A stretch of DNA of 64,000 nt, from assembly GCA_963812255.1 (NCBI GenBank), contig CAWEUM010000003.1, positions 1,054,001 through 1,118,000 on the forward strand, written 5' to 3'. The position numbers and the translations under genes were made by a program. Position 1 is the stretch's first letter; each line of letters begins with the position of its first letter. Under the pieces are notes generated by a model. It saw only the letters and a program-made list of their open reading frames with translations, was not told the origin of the DNA and did no database searches. The DNA comes from DATJGR01 sp963812255. Its GTDB lineage: Bacteria; Pseudomonadota; Gammaproteobacteria; Pseudomonadales; Azotimanducaceae. Below are positions 1-8,150 of this stretch, one piece after another.

Positions 1-232
1 CACCGAACACCAGCTGATAGAACAGGTCGGAGTTCTTGTCGAGAAAACCAACCCGACTACCGGACGTCGATCCCGCGGCGAGCAATCCATTCGCAACGCG
101 ATTCGTGAATTCGTCGAATTGCCGATAGGTGGTCTCGCGGCCGTCGTAGTGGAACGCGACGTTGTCGCCGCGTTCGCGCGCGTGAAAGCGGGTCAGCGCC
201 GCGAGCGTGTCGATGTCGTTGACGTGTGCCAC
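1..232 (-). CDS. AMP-dependent acyl-CoA synthetase, N-terminal part
   Basis: Only the first 77 codons lie in the window; the gene runs off the left edge. The start is a GTG at 230-232, 5 nt after the stop of the ClpP-like gene, so the two are probably cotranscribed. The visible part (AHVNDIDTLAALTRFHARER, then YRQFDEFTNRVANGLLAAG and RVGFLDKNSD) matches the N-terminal region of ANL-superfamily fatty-acyl-CoA synthetases. These adenylate a carboxylic acid with ATP and transfer it to CoA. The AMP-binding motifs lie outside the window, so the substrate cannot be judged. Confidence 0.8.
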   Translation of the reverse strand, partial: MAHVNDIDTLAALTRFHARERGDNVAFHYDGRETTYRQFDEFTNRVANGLLAAGSTSGSRVGFLDKNSDLFYQLVFG

Positions 233-237
233 AGCCG

Positions 238-840
238 TTAGCCCGGCAGTTCCGCCGCGGTGTTGACGATCTTGCCAACGAGGCCATATGCAACAGACTC
301 TTCCGCGCTCATCCAATAGTCACGGTCCGTATCGACCGCGACCCGTTCCAACGGCTGGCCGGTTTGTTCAGCGATGATCTGATTGATCCGCTCACGCGTC
401 TTGATGATCTCGCGCGCCTGGATCGCAATGTCTGTGGCATCGCCGCCGAAGCCGCCGGACGGTTGGTGGATCAGGAACCGGGTATTCGGCAGCGCATAGC
501 GATGTTCCTTCGCCGGCGCGAGATAGATGTGCGTCGCAATCGAGCCGACCCAGCCGGTGCCGACCGTACGCACGACCGGGCCGATGAATCGAATCATGTC
601 GTAGATCGTGTCACCAGACTCGACGTGGCCGCCGGGCGAGCCGATGAAGATCGTGATCGGCGCGCTCCCTTCGTACGCAAGCGCCAACAACTTCTCCGCG
701 GTTCGCTGCGCCACTTCTTTGTTGATCTCACCGAAGATCGTCAACGTGCGATGCTTCAGCAGCGTGTTCTCGAGAAAGTTGAACTGCTTGACCGCGTCGA
801 GCGCCTCTTCGCCGTTCATGCGATGCCGGGACGAACTCAT
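238..840 (-). CDS. ClpP-like serine protease (paralogue outside a clp operon)
   Basis: Homologue of the ClpP peptidase chamber, 200 aa from the chosen start. It shows the substrate-binding SPGG loop (GSPGGHVESGDT, about residues 67-78), the nucleophile Ser100 in GWVGSIATH, His125 in LIHQPSGG and the Asp in RDYWMSAEE (about 174), so the catalytic triad looks complete. The ATG at 838-840 has an AGGAG 9 nt upstream; an in-frame ATG at 879 would add 13 residues but has no ribosome site. Housekeeping clpP normally sits with tig and clpX, absent here. This copy instead precedes an acyl-CoA synthetase by 5 nt. The active-site context (VGSIA rather than AASMG) is unusual for canonical ClpP. Confidence 0.88.
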   Translation of the reverse strand: MSSSRHRMNGEEALDAVKQFNFLENTLLKHRTLTIFGEINKEVAQRTAEKLLALAYEGSAPITIFIGSPGGHVESGDTIYDMIRFIGPVVRTVGTGWVGSIATHIYLAPAKEHRYALPNTRFLIHQPSGGFGGDATDIAIQAREIIKTRERINQIIAEQTGQPLERVAVDTDRDYWMSAEESVAYGLVGKIVNTAAELPG

Positions 841-891
841 GACCGCCTGCTCCTGAAAAAATCTGTGGATGGCCGTCATGGTACTCGAAAG

Positions 892-947
892 GACTCATGG
901 GGTCAGAGTGCTTTTCGCGGCTGAAAAGCACTCTGACCCCATGAGTC
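892..947. repeat. Perfect 25-bp inverted repeat (GGTCAGAG palindrome family)
   Basis: The arms at 892-916 and 923-947 are exact reverse complements separated by 6 nt. The core is GGGGTCAGAGTGCTTTTC. It lies between the divergent ClpP and esterase genes, so it may be in both leaders. Shorter relatives sharing GGTCAGAG/CTCTGACC occur at 4179-4197, 58111-58136 (degenerate) and 63909-63934. It looks like a REP-type extragenic palindrome; no RAYT transposase gene is visible in the window. Confidence 0.8.
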
Positions 948-991
948 TTCCGGGTTAAGCTTCATCACGCTTTCTTCGAAGGAATGTTCGT

Positions 992-1918
992 ATGCCGATG
1001 CATCCTGAATACGTCGCGCTGTTGCAACAGTTGGCAGCCGAGCCCGGCCCGGCGTTGTCCGATATGCCCGTCAGCGACGCGCGCGCGATGTATCGGTTGA
1101 TGCGTCCGGCCGCGCCCGAACTCGAGGTCGCGCGGGTTCAGAGTCGAACGATTCCGGGTCCAACCGGCGCAATACCGGTTCGTATCTATACACCGAGCGA
1201 CAGCAAACCCTTGCCACTGCTGATCAACTTTCACGGCGGCGGTTGGGTGATCGGCGATCTCGAAACAGCCGATGCGGTGTCGCGCGAATTGTGTCGGCGC
1301 GTCGGCTGCGCCGTCGTATCGGTCGACTACCGGCTCGCGCCAGAACATCGATTCCCCGCCGCGGTAGACGATGCGTACGCGGCAACCTGTTGGGCGGCCG
1401 ACAATGCCGCGGCGCTGAACGGCGATGCGAGAAAGATCGCGGTTTTCGGTGAGAGCGCGGGCGCAAACCTCGCGGCCGTCGTCACCCAGCTCGCGCGCGA
1501 CCGCAACGGACCCTCGATTGCCTATCAGCTACTGGCGTATCCCGTCACCGACGCCGATTTCGACACCCTTTCGTATCGCGACAACGCCGACGGCTATCTT
1601 TTGACGCGCGCGAGCATGGAATGGTTCTGGAATAGCTATTGTCCGAATCCGTCCGACAGAAAAAATCCGTTGGCGACGCCGTTGAACGCGAAACGCTTCG
1701 CAAACCTTCCACCTGCGCTGATCATGACGGCAGAATTCGATCCACTGCGCGACGAAGGCGAAGCCTATGCCGCGAAACTGAAGGCGGCAGGCGTCACGGT
1801 CGACTGCGTCCGTTTCGATGGGCTGATCCACGATTTCCTCGCGATGAGTCGCCAGCTGACGGCCGTCGAACCTGCGATGGACAAAGCCGTCGACGGCTTA
1901 CGCAATGCCCTTCTCTGA
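992..1918 (+). CDS. Alpha/beta hydrolase, HSL-type esterase/lipase
   Basis: A 308-aa cytosolic esterase of the hormone-sensitive-lipase (bacterial family IV) type. The oxyanion motif HGGGW is at about residues 81-85. The nucleophile is Ser155 in GESAG, and the other triad members are probably Asp250 (EFDPLRDEG) and His280 (GLIHDF). The length is normal for the family. It is the first gene of a tightly spaced plus-strand operon. Its 3' end overlaps the following kinase gene by 14 nt, so it probably supplies or releases a substrate for that pathway. The natural ester is unknown. Confidence 0.9.
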   Translation: MPMHPEYVALLQQLAAEPGPALSDMPVSDARAMYRLMRPAAPELEVARVQSRTIPGPTGAIPVRIYTPSDSKPLPLLINFHGGGWVIGDLETADAVSRELCRRVGCAVVSVDYRLAPEHRFPAAVDDAYAATCWAADNAAALNGDARKIAVFGESAGANLAAVVTQLARDRNGPSIAYQLLAYPVTDADFDTLSYRDNADGYLLTRASMEWFWNSYCPNPSDRKNPLATPLNAKRFANLPPALIMTAEFDPLRDEGEAYAAKLKAAGVTVDCVRFDGLIHDFLAMSRQLTAVEPAMDKAVDGLRNALL

Positions 1919-2915
1919 TTCCGCGGCGACAAACGGCGGCGGCCACTTCGATGCGGTACGTTGCGTCGAAAACCTGCTCGGTGTCCGTAACGTCACATGT
2001 ACGCCGATTACCGCCGGCGTCTCATCACAGTTGTGGCGCGTCGATGCCGGCGATCAGACGTATTGCCTCAAACGGGCGCTGCCGCGGCTGAACGTTGCGC
2101 AGGAGTGGCTCGCGCCCGCGCGGCGCAACGCCGAAGAGGTGCGCTGGTTGCAATTCGCAGCAAGCATCGCGCCGTGCCAGGTACCGGCGGTGATTGCGTC
2201 GGACACCGACATGCACGTCGCGATTCTCGGCTGGTTCGAGCCGGCACGCTTCACGAACTGGAAAGTGCAGTTGATGCAAGGACTGGTGCGTCCTGCCGTC
2301 GGCACCGAGATGGGCGAGTTGCTGGCCGCGATCCACCGCCGCAGCAGCGAACAGCCGGAACTCGCCGCGACATTCGACAACCTGGACCTGTTCACGGCGC
2401 TGCGACTGGAGCCGTTCTTCGTCGCCGCGGCGCGAGACAATCCCGAGGTTGAACATCGCCTGCTGGAGGCGATCGATCACCTGAAAACCTATCGCACCGC
2501 ACTGATTCACGGCGATGTCAGCCCGAAGAACATCCTGATCCACATCTCGCGGCCGCCGGTGCTGCTCGACGCCGAATGCGCGTGCTGGGCCGACCCGGCG
2601 TTCGACGTCGCGTTTCTCGCCACGCACCTGCTACTCAAGGCCGCACACGTGTCGGGATTTCGCGATTGGTTTTACGAAACGATCAACCACCTGCTCGCGG
2701 CCTACGAGCGCGCCGCCCCCGAGCCCGTGTCCGAGCGACTGCTGCTGCTGGTACCCGCGCTGCTATTGGCGCGCGTCGACGGCAAATCACCCGCGGAGTA
2801 TCTCAGCTACAAAGTGCGCGCCAAAGTCCGGACACACGCATTGCGATTGCTGCACGAACCGTCCGCGTCGTTCAACGCGATGGTCGAGGACTGGCGGCAG
2901 GCATTCTTTCCGTGA
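1905..2915 (+). CDS. APH-fold small-molecule kinase (phosphotransferase family)
   Basis: A 336-aa protein of the aminoglycoside/choline/methylthioribose-kinase fold. Seen are an N-lobe glycine-rich turn (TAGVSSQLW, about 37-44), the ATP-binding Lys56 in CLKRALPRL, the catalytic loop HGDVSPKN (202-209) and the Mg-binding Asp222 in LLDAEC. The N-lobe reads most like methylthioribose-kinase relatives, so a small polyol or sugar-like hydroxyl is a more likely target than an antibiotic. It overlaps the esterase by 14 nt and the enolase-like gene by 4 nt (GTGA), which implies translational coupling. Possible role: phosphorylating the compound that the enolase homologue then acts on. Confidence 0.85.
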   Translation: MPFSDSAATNGGGHFDAVRCVENLLGVRNVTCTPITAGVSSQLWRVDAGDQTYCLKRALPRLNVAQEWLAPARRNAEEVRWLQFAASIAPCQVPAVIASDTDMHVAILGWFEPARFTNWKVQLMQGLVRPAVGTEMGELLAAIHRRSSEQPELAATFDNLDLFTALRLEPFFVAAARDNPEVEHRLLEAIDHLKTYRTALIHGDVSPKNILIHISRPPVLLDAECACWADPAFDVAFLATHLLLKAAHVSGFRDWFYETINHLLAAYERAAPEPVSERLLLLVPALLLARVDGKSPAEYLSYKVRAKVRTHALRLLHEPSASFNAMVEDWRQAFFP

Positions 2916-4195
2916 CCCGCATCGATAGCGCGAGCGCGCGGTCGATCTACGATTCGCGCGGCCGACCGACGATCGAAGTCGAACTGCGTGCCGGCGACGC
3001 AATGGGACGCGGAGTTGCACCTGCCGGGGCATCGAGGGGCGCCTTCGAGGCGCATGAGCGCCGCGATGCCGACCGACTGGGTGTCGAAGATGCGTGCACG
3101 CTGTTTCGGCTGGAGATCGCGCCGGCGCTGCTGGGAAATGATTGCAGCGATCAAGAGCAGATCGATCGGTTGCTGATCGAATTGGATGCGAGCGAGCAAC
3201 GCAGGCGGCTCGGCGGCAACACGTTGATCGCAACATCGATGGCCGCGCTACAGACCGCCGCGGCGGCGCAGCGCGAGCCACTGTGGCGATACCTTGCGCA
3301 AACCAACGATCTCGCGATGCCGCGGCCGCAGGTCCAGATCATCGGTGGTGGAGCGCATGCGCACGGCCGCATCGACATCCAGGACATCATGGCCCTGCCG
3401 CTGGGCGCCGCCGACTGGCAGACGGCACTCGACTGGTGCGCGCGCGTCTATCGTGCAGCCGGTGAGATTCTGGCCGACGCAAACCAGTTGCGCGGTGTCG
3501 CCGATGAAGGTGGATTCTGGCCCGACGTCGATGGTAACGAAGCCGCGCTCGACGTGATGCTCCGCGCCATCGAGCGGGCGGGATTACGGCCGTTCGACGA
3601 CGTCGCCATTTCGCTCGACCTCGCCGCCAGCCAGTTCTACCGAAACTCCGCCTACCGGCTGGACGCGGACGCACACGAGTACGCGCCAGACGAATGGGTC
3701 GAGCAACTGGCGCAGTGGTGTCACCGTTACCCGGTGCGACTGGTCGAGGATCCATGCGCCGAAGACGATCAGGAACACTATGCCGCACTTCGCGCCACCA
3801 TCGGCCCGCGGGTAGCCATCGTCGGCGACGACCTTGTCGTGACCAATGCAGATCGAATCCGAAACGCCGCGGACCAGGGGTTGATCGATGCAGCATTGAT
3901 CAAACCCAATCAGGCCGGCACCATCAGCGAGGCGCACGCTGCGCTCGATGCGTGCAATGCGGCCAACGTGCTGCCGATCGTATCGGCACGCTCCGGCGAA
4001 ACCGAAGACACCTCGATCGTTCATTTGGCGGTCGGCTGGCGCGCGCCGATGTTGAAAATCGGCTCGATCACGCGCGGGGAACGAACCGCAAAATGGAATG
4101 AGGGAACACGAATCGCCGAACGCTTGCGCTCCGACGGCGCATTGTTGCCGTTCCCTCCAACAGCACAGGTAACAGGACGGTCAGAGCTACTCTGA
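2912..4195 (+). CDS. Divergent enolase-like protein (atypical active site)
   Basis: 427 aa from GTG 2912, which overlaps the kinase stop; the upstream in-frame ATG at 2576 would lie deep inside the kinase gene. Enolase landmarks are present: SRGRPT (N-terminus), general acid Glu199 in ADEGGF, metal ligands Asp236 (SLDLAAS), Glu279 (LVEDP) and Asp306 (VGDDL), catalytic Lys331 in IKPNQAGT and Lys382. Two active-site positions differ from true enolase: the normally invariant SHRSGE is SARSGE (His to Ala at 359), and DIQEFM is DIQDIM (Glu to Asp at 158); GGEHAD is GGAHAH. It therefore probably acts on a phosphorylated glycerate analogue rather than 2-phosphoglycerate, or is a repurposed paralogue. 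The stop codon lies inside a GGTCAGAG palindrome. Confidence 0.85.
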   Translation: MTRIDSASARSIYDSRGRPTIEVELRAGDAMGRGVAPAGASRGAFEAHERRDADRLGVEDACTLFRLEIAPALLGNDCSDQEQIDRLLIELDASEQRRRLGGNTLIATSMAALQTAAAAQREPLWRYLAQTNDLAMPRPQVQIIGGGAHAHGRIDIQDIMALPLGAADWQTALDWCARVYRAAGEILADANQLRGVADEGGFWPDVDGNEAALDVMLRAIERAGLRPFDDVAISLDLAASQFYRNSAYRLDADAHEYAPDEWVEQLAQWCHRYPVRLVEDPCAEDDQEHYAALRATIGPRVAIVGDDLVVTNADRIRNAADQGLIDAALIKPNQAGTISEAHAALDACNAANVLPIVSARSGETEDTSIVHLAVGWRAPMLKIGSITRGERTAKWNEGTRIAERLRSDGALLPFPPTAQVTGRSELL

Positions 4196-4197
4196 CC
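4179..4197. repeat. GGTCAGAG palindrome at enolase-like gene end
   Basis: GGTCAGAG, a CTA spacer, then CTCTGACC: an 8-bp perfect stem. It contains the stop codon of the enolase-like gene and precedes the YciI gene by 20 nt. Same core as the long palindrome at 892-947. It has no T tract, so it is more likely a REP-like element than a terminator. Confidence 0.6.
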
Positions 4198-4217
4198 CTC
4201 TATCAGGAGAGCTTCTT

Positions 4218-4496
4218 ATGCACTTCGCCATCTACTGCGTGGACAAGGCCGATGCGCTCGATCTACGCATGGCCAATCGGCCTGCGCATCTTGCCTACAT
4301 CGACACGAAGCCGATCGAAATAATCCTCGCCGGGCCGCTGCTCGGCGCGGACGGCGGAATGCGCGGTTCGCTATTCATCGTCGAGGCCGACGACCTCGCG
4401 CAGGCGCAGCGTTTCAGTGAAGCCGATCCGTATCGGAAGGCGGGTCTGTTCGAGCGCGTCGAGATCACCGGATTCCGCAAAGTCGTACCCGGATAG
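4218..4496 (+). CDS. YciI-like protein
   Basis: A 92-aa single-domain protein of the YCII family (dimeric alpha-beta, ferredoxin-like). It starts MHFAIYCVDK, has RPAHLAYI (about 21-28) and the FIVEADDLAQAQRF segment typical of the family, with Asp in SEADPY. An AGGAGAGC ribosome site lies just before the ATG. Members are proposed to be small lyases or dehydrochlorinase-like enzymes, but few have a proven activity. Its place inside the operon suggests an accessory step in the same pathway. Confidence 0.8.
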   Translation: MHFAIYCVDKADALDLRMANRPAHLAYIDTKPIEIILAGPLLGADGGMRGSLFIVEADDLAQAQRFSEADPYRKAGLFERVEITGFRKVVPG

Positions 4497-4507
4497 AGTT
4501 GCGTTAA

Positions 4508-5452
4508 GTGAACGTGATCTACAACTACGCCGCAGCGCCGGAGTTTACCGACGTGCTCGGCGCACTGGTTGCCACGGGTCTCGATGTTTCGATCTGTCCG
4601 GAGTCGGACGACACGCATCTGTTCGAACTGCTGCGTGAAACCGATGTCTTGTGGCATTGTCTGCGTCCGGTCGACGCCGCGGTGATCGACGCCGCGCCGC
4701 GATTGCGTCTGGTGCAGAAGATCGGAGTCGGCGTGAACACCATCGACCTCGAGCGCGCCCGCGCCCGCGACATAGCCGTGTGCAACATGCCGGGTACCAA
4801 CAGCCGAGCTGTGGCGGAGCACACGCTCGGCCTGATGCTCGCGGTGCTGCGGCAGATCCGCCTTTTCGATGCCGAGGTGCGCCGTGGCGACGGTTGGACA
4901 TGGCCGGCTGTGCGCCAGGACCGGCTCGGCGAGATCGCCGGGCGAACGATCGGCCTGGTCGGCTTCGGTAGCATCCCGCAGATGCTTGCACCGACCCTCA
5001 CGACGATGGGCGCACGAGTCATCTACACCGCCCGGTCGGAGAAGGGGCAGCAGCCGTTCGAATTCGTCGAACTGGACGCACTGCTCGAACGCGCCGATAT
5101 CGTCAGCCTGCATGTGCCGCTGACCGATGCGACCCACCACCTGCTGAACGCACAACGCTTCGCGCGGATGCGACGCGGCAGCGTGCTGATCAACACCGCG
5201 CGCGGCGCGTTGATCGACGAAGCCGCACTGGTCGCCGCCCTCGACGCGCGTCAAATCGCGGCGGCCGGTCTCGACGTCTTCGACGGTGAACCGGTCGCGC
5301 CGGGCAACCCGCTGCTGCAACGCGACGACGTCGTGCTGACACCGCACATCGCTTGGCTGACGCGCGAGACGCTGCAACGCAGTCTCGACGTTGCCGTCGC
5401 AAATTGCCATCGCCTGGCAAACGCGCAACCATTGCTGCACCGGGTCGTCTGA
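4508..5452 (+). CDS. D-isomer-specific 2-hydroxyacid dehydrogenase
   Basis: 314 aa from GTG 4508. NAD-dependent reduction of 2-keto acids to D-2-hydroxy acids, or the reverse. The catalytic set is visible: Arg232 in NTARGALIDE, Glu261 in FDGEPV and His280 in LTPHIAW. The nucleotide-binding loop reads VGFGSIPQ (151-158), where the third glycine of GxGxxG is replaced by Pro, a variation seen in some subfamilies. With the kinase and enolase homologue it mirrors the hydroxypyruvate / glycerate / 2-phosphoglycerate / PEP order of glycerate metabolism, an analogy from context rather than proof of substrate. Confidence 0.9.
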   Translation: MNVIYNYAAAPEFTDVLGALVATGLDVSICPESDDTHLFELLRETDVLWHCLRPVDAAVIDAAPRLRLVQKIGVGVNTIDLERARARDIAVCNMPGTNSRAVAEHTLGLMLAVLRQIRLFDAEVRRGDGWTWPAVRQDRLGEIAGRTIGLVGFGSIPQMLAPTLTTMGARVIYTARSEKGQQPFEFVELDALLERADIVSLHVPLTDATHHLLNAQRFARMRRGSVLINTARGALIDEAALVAALDARQIAAAGLDVFDGEPVAPGNPLLQRDDVVLTPHIAWLTRETLQRSLDVAVANCHRLANAQPLLHRVV

Positions 5453-5464
5453 ACGGAGTCGCAC

Positions 5465-6199
5465 TTGACCGACAGGAAAGCGATCGTCATCGGCGTCGGC
5501 CCCGAAGCGGGTCTCGGCGCACGTCTCGCGGAACGATTCGCCAGCCTCGGATTGCACGTCTTCGTAGCGGGTCGCACGCAAACCGATCTCGATCGCGTGG
5601 CGCGTTCGATCACGACGAACGACGGCCACGCAACCGCAGTCGTCACCGACGCGACCGACGAAGCCGCCGTGATCGGTCTATTCGATCGCGCCGAGGCTGC
5701 GCCGGGCGGGCCGATCGACGTCGCGATTTACAACGCGGGCAACAATACGCCGGGGCGCATCGTCGACATGGATGCCGAGTATTTCGAAAATGCATGGCGC
5801 GTCGGATGCTTTGGCGGCTTCCTGTTCGGCCGCGAGGCTGTCCGACGCATGCTGCCGAACCAACGTGGCACGTTGTTGTTCACCGGCGCCAGCGCGTCCC
5901 TGCGCGGGCGCGCGAACTTCGGTGCCTTCAATGCCGCCAAGGGTGCATTACGCAATCTCGCGCAGGCGATGTCCAAGGAATACGGCCCCCAGTTCATCCA
6001 CGTCGCGCACGTCGTCATCGACGGTCCGATCGGCGGCGACAAGATCATGCGCGGCTTTCCGGAATACGCGAATCGGCTCGGTGAAGCGGGCCTGATCAAT
6101 CTCGAAGGTATCGTCGACGCCTTTCAGTACCTGTACAAACAGCCGCGCAATGCGTGGTCGTTCGAGGTCGACGTGCGCACCTCGCAAGAAAAGTGGTAG
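5465..6199 (+). CDS. Short-chain dehydrogenase/reductase-like, catalytic Tyr replaced by Phe
   Basis: 244 aa from TTG 5465. A Rossmann fold with an N-terminal glycine-rich loop (GVGPEAGLG, 10-18), NAG motif at 90-92 and Ser143 in TGASAS. The usual YxxxK catalytic pair is FxxxK (Phe155, Lys159 in AFNAAKG). Loss of the Tyr hydroxyl should weaken or change classical hydride-transfer chemistry, so the protein may bind NAD(P) without standard dehydrogenase activity. Related Phe-variant SDRs do exist. It is 12 nt after the hydroxyacid dehydrogenase and overlaps the acetoacetyl-CoA synthetase start by 7 nt. Confidence 0.85.
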   Translation: MTDRKAIVIGVGPEAGLGARLAERFASLGLHVFVAGRTQTDLDRVARSITTNDGHATAVVTDATDEAAVIGLFDRAEAAPGGPIDVAIYNAGNNTPGRIVDMDAEYFENAWRVGCFGGFLFGREAVRRMLPNQRGTLLFTGASASLRGRANFGAFNAAKGALRNLAQAMSKEYGPQFIHVAHVVIDGPIGGDKIMRGFPEYANRLGEAGLINLEGIVDAFQYLYKQPRNAWSFEVDVRTSQEKW

Positions 6200-8115
6200 C
6201 GCCGCTCTGGTCGCCGTCCGCGGCCGATATTGCCACGAGTCACCTCGATCGATTCAGACGCCGCACCGGCCATGCCGACTACGCGGCATTGCACGCGTGG
6301 TCGGTTGCTTCGCCCGACGCGTTCTGGAGCACGCTGTGGGATTTCGCCGAGATCGCCGGCGAACGCGGCGACGTCGCCGCTCGATACCTCGATCGGATGC
6401 CCGGCGCGAGCTGGTTCCCGGACGCGCGCGTCAATTTCGCCGAGAACCTGCTGCGCCGGCGCGACGCGGCCACCGCCCTGATCTATCGCGATGAATCGGG
6501 CGCACGACAGACATTGACGTTTGCGGCGCTGCGCGAACGCGTCGCTCACGTCGCCGCGCATCTGCGCGACCTCGGTATCGGGCCCGGGGATCGCGTCGCT
6601 GCGATCGTGCCGAATCGCATCGAAACTGTCATCGCGATGCTTGCGACGACCGCGCTCGGGGGCGTCTGGAGTTCCTGTTCTGCGGATTTCGGTGCGGCGG
6701 CGATCGTCGATCGCTTCGGCCAGGTGAAACCGAAGCTGCTGATCGGCTGCGACGGCTACTGCTATGGCGGTAAATGGTTCGATTGTAGAGCGCGGCTGAT
6801 CGAGGTCGCCAACCGCCTGCCCAGCGTACGCACGACGTTGATGATCCGAGCACGGGGCACCGCAGACGATACAACAGACACGCCTTTGGCCCGCGCCTTT
6901 GAGACATTGTTTGTGCATCCGACGCCCTGCTACGAATTCGTCCGCTTACCGTTCTCGGCGCCGCTGTATGTCATGTTTTCATCCGGCACGACCGGCATAC
7001 CGAAATGCATCGTGCACGGTATCGGCGGCACGTTGCTGCAGAACAGGAAAGAACACCTGCTGCACTGCGATCTGAACGCAGACGAGCGCCTGCTGTTCTT
7101 CACGACGTGCGGCTGGATGATGTGGAACTGGCTCGTCGCCGCACTCGCAACCGGCACCACGGTGTGCCTCTACGACGGTTCGCCGTTTCATCCCGATCTC
7201 GCCGTGCTGCTGCGATACGCGGAAGAGGAACGCATCGCGCATCTCGGCATCAGCCCCGGATATCTCTCGCACCTGGCAAAGAATCACTATGTGCCGCGGC
7301 AGCATCATCGATTGATGCCGCTACGTTCTATTCTGTCGACCGGTTCGCCACTACCCGCCGAGAGCTTTCAGTGGACATACAACAACCTTGCAAAGGTGCG
7401 GCTGTCCTCGATCACCGGCGGCACCGACATCATGGGCTGCTTCGCGCTGGGCAATCCGATGCTTGACGTTTATGCCGGCGAAATTCAGTCGCCTGGGCTC
7501 GGTATGGCCATTGCATTTTATGACGACAACGGTTTGGCATTGGCGCACGGCAAAGGCGAACTGGTTTGCACCCGGCCGTTCCCGTCGATGCCAATCGGTT
7601 TCCTCGACGACTCGGACGGGGTTCGCTATCGCGCCGCGTATTTCGAGCGATTTCCGGGTATCTGGCATCACGGCGACTTCGGCGAGTGGACTGAACATGA
7701 CGGCATCGTCATCCACGGCCGTTCAGACGCGGTGCTCAATCGCGGCGGCGTGCGCATTGGCACCGCCGAGATCTATCGCCAGATGGAAACGATCGAAGAA
7801 GTGCTCGAATGCATCGCAGTCGGACGCGAGATCGGCGCGGATCTCGAGATTCTGTTGTTCGTTCGTCTAAAGCCGGGCATCGGGCTCGACGCGGCGCTGG
7901 AACAGCGAATCCGCGACTCGATCCGCTCGGGAACCAGTCCGCGTCATGTACCCGACGCAGTGATCGCAGTCCCGGATATCCCGCGAACGCGCAGCGGCAA
8001 GCTGGTGGAACTCGCCGTGCGCGAATTGGTCAACGGGCGCGCAGTGAAGAACGTCGGTGCGTTGGCGAATCCCGAGGCGCTCGATCATTTCAGGCGCGTC
8101 GCGCGCACGCCCTAG
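6193..8115 (+). CDS. aacS: Acetoacetate--CoA ligase (acetoacetyl-CoA synthetase)
   Basis: 640 aa from GTG 6193, whose N-terminus (VVAPLWSPSAADI) matches the PLW(T/S)PS start of AacS proteins; the in-frame ATG at 6154 would overlap the SDR by 46 nt. ANL-superfamily motifs: MFSSGTTGIPKCIVHG (P-loop), TGGTDIMGCF, HGDFGEW and GRSDAVLNRGGVRIG, with the C-terminal Lys in RTRSGKLVE. It activates acetoacetate (or a related 3-oxoacid) to its CoA ester in the cytosol for thiolysis or polyester synthesis. Last gene of the operon, followed by a hairpin. Confidence 0.92.
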   Translation: MVAPLWSPSAADIATSHLDRFRRRTGHADYAALHAWSVASPDAFWSTLWDFAEIAGERGDVAARYLDRMPGASWFPDARVNFAENLLRRRDAATALIYRDESGARQTLTFAALRERVAHVAAHLRDLGIGPGDRVAAIVPNRIETVIAMLATTALGGVWSSCSADFGAAAIVDRFGQVKPKLLIGCDGYCYGGKWFDCRARLIEVANRLPSVRTTLMIRARGTADDTTDTPLARAFETLFVHPTPCYEFVRLPFSAPLYVMFSSGTTGIPKCIVHGIGGTLLQNRKEHLLHCDLNADERLLFFTTCGWMMWNWLVAALATGTTVCLYDGSPFHPDLAVLLRYAEEERIAHLGISPGYLSHLAKNHYVPRQHHRLMPLRSILSTGSPLPAESFQWTYNNLAKVRLSSITGGTDIMGCFALGNPMLDVYAGEIQSPGLGMAIAFYDDNGLALAHGKGELVCTRPFPSMPIGFLDDSDGVRYRAAYFERFPGIWHHGDFGEWTEHDGIVIHGRSDAVLNRGGVRIGTAEIYRQMETIEEVLECIAVGREIGADLEILLFVRLKPGIGLDAALEQRIRDSIRSGTSPRHVPDAVIAVPDIPRTRSGKLVELAVRELVNGRAVKNVGALANPEALDHFRRVARTP

Positions 8116-8134
8116 CGGGCGCGCGCGGAGTTTT
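8101..8134 (+). terminator. Probable intrinsic terminator after aacS
   Basis: A GC-rich hairpin with arms 8101-8112 and 8117-8126 (2-nt bulge, TAGC loop) overlaps the aacS stop and is followed by GGAGTTTTC. It lies between convergent aacS and the MaoC gene, where termination of the plus-strand operon is expected. The T run is short. Confidence 0.5.
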
Positions 8135-8150
8135 CAACAAACCAGAAAGT

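Noticed and set aside
226..924. Plus-strand ORF of 232 aa antisense to the ClpP-like gene
   Set aside because: Shadow of a real gene; the text is Arg/Asp-rich without motifs and the ClpP triad is on the other strand.
4295..5629. Minus-strand ORF of 444 aa opposite the hydroxyacid dehydrogenase
   Set aside because: Long because of GC-rich codons, no domain; the plus strand has clear catalytic motifs.
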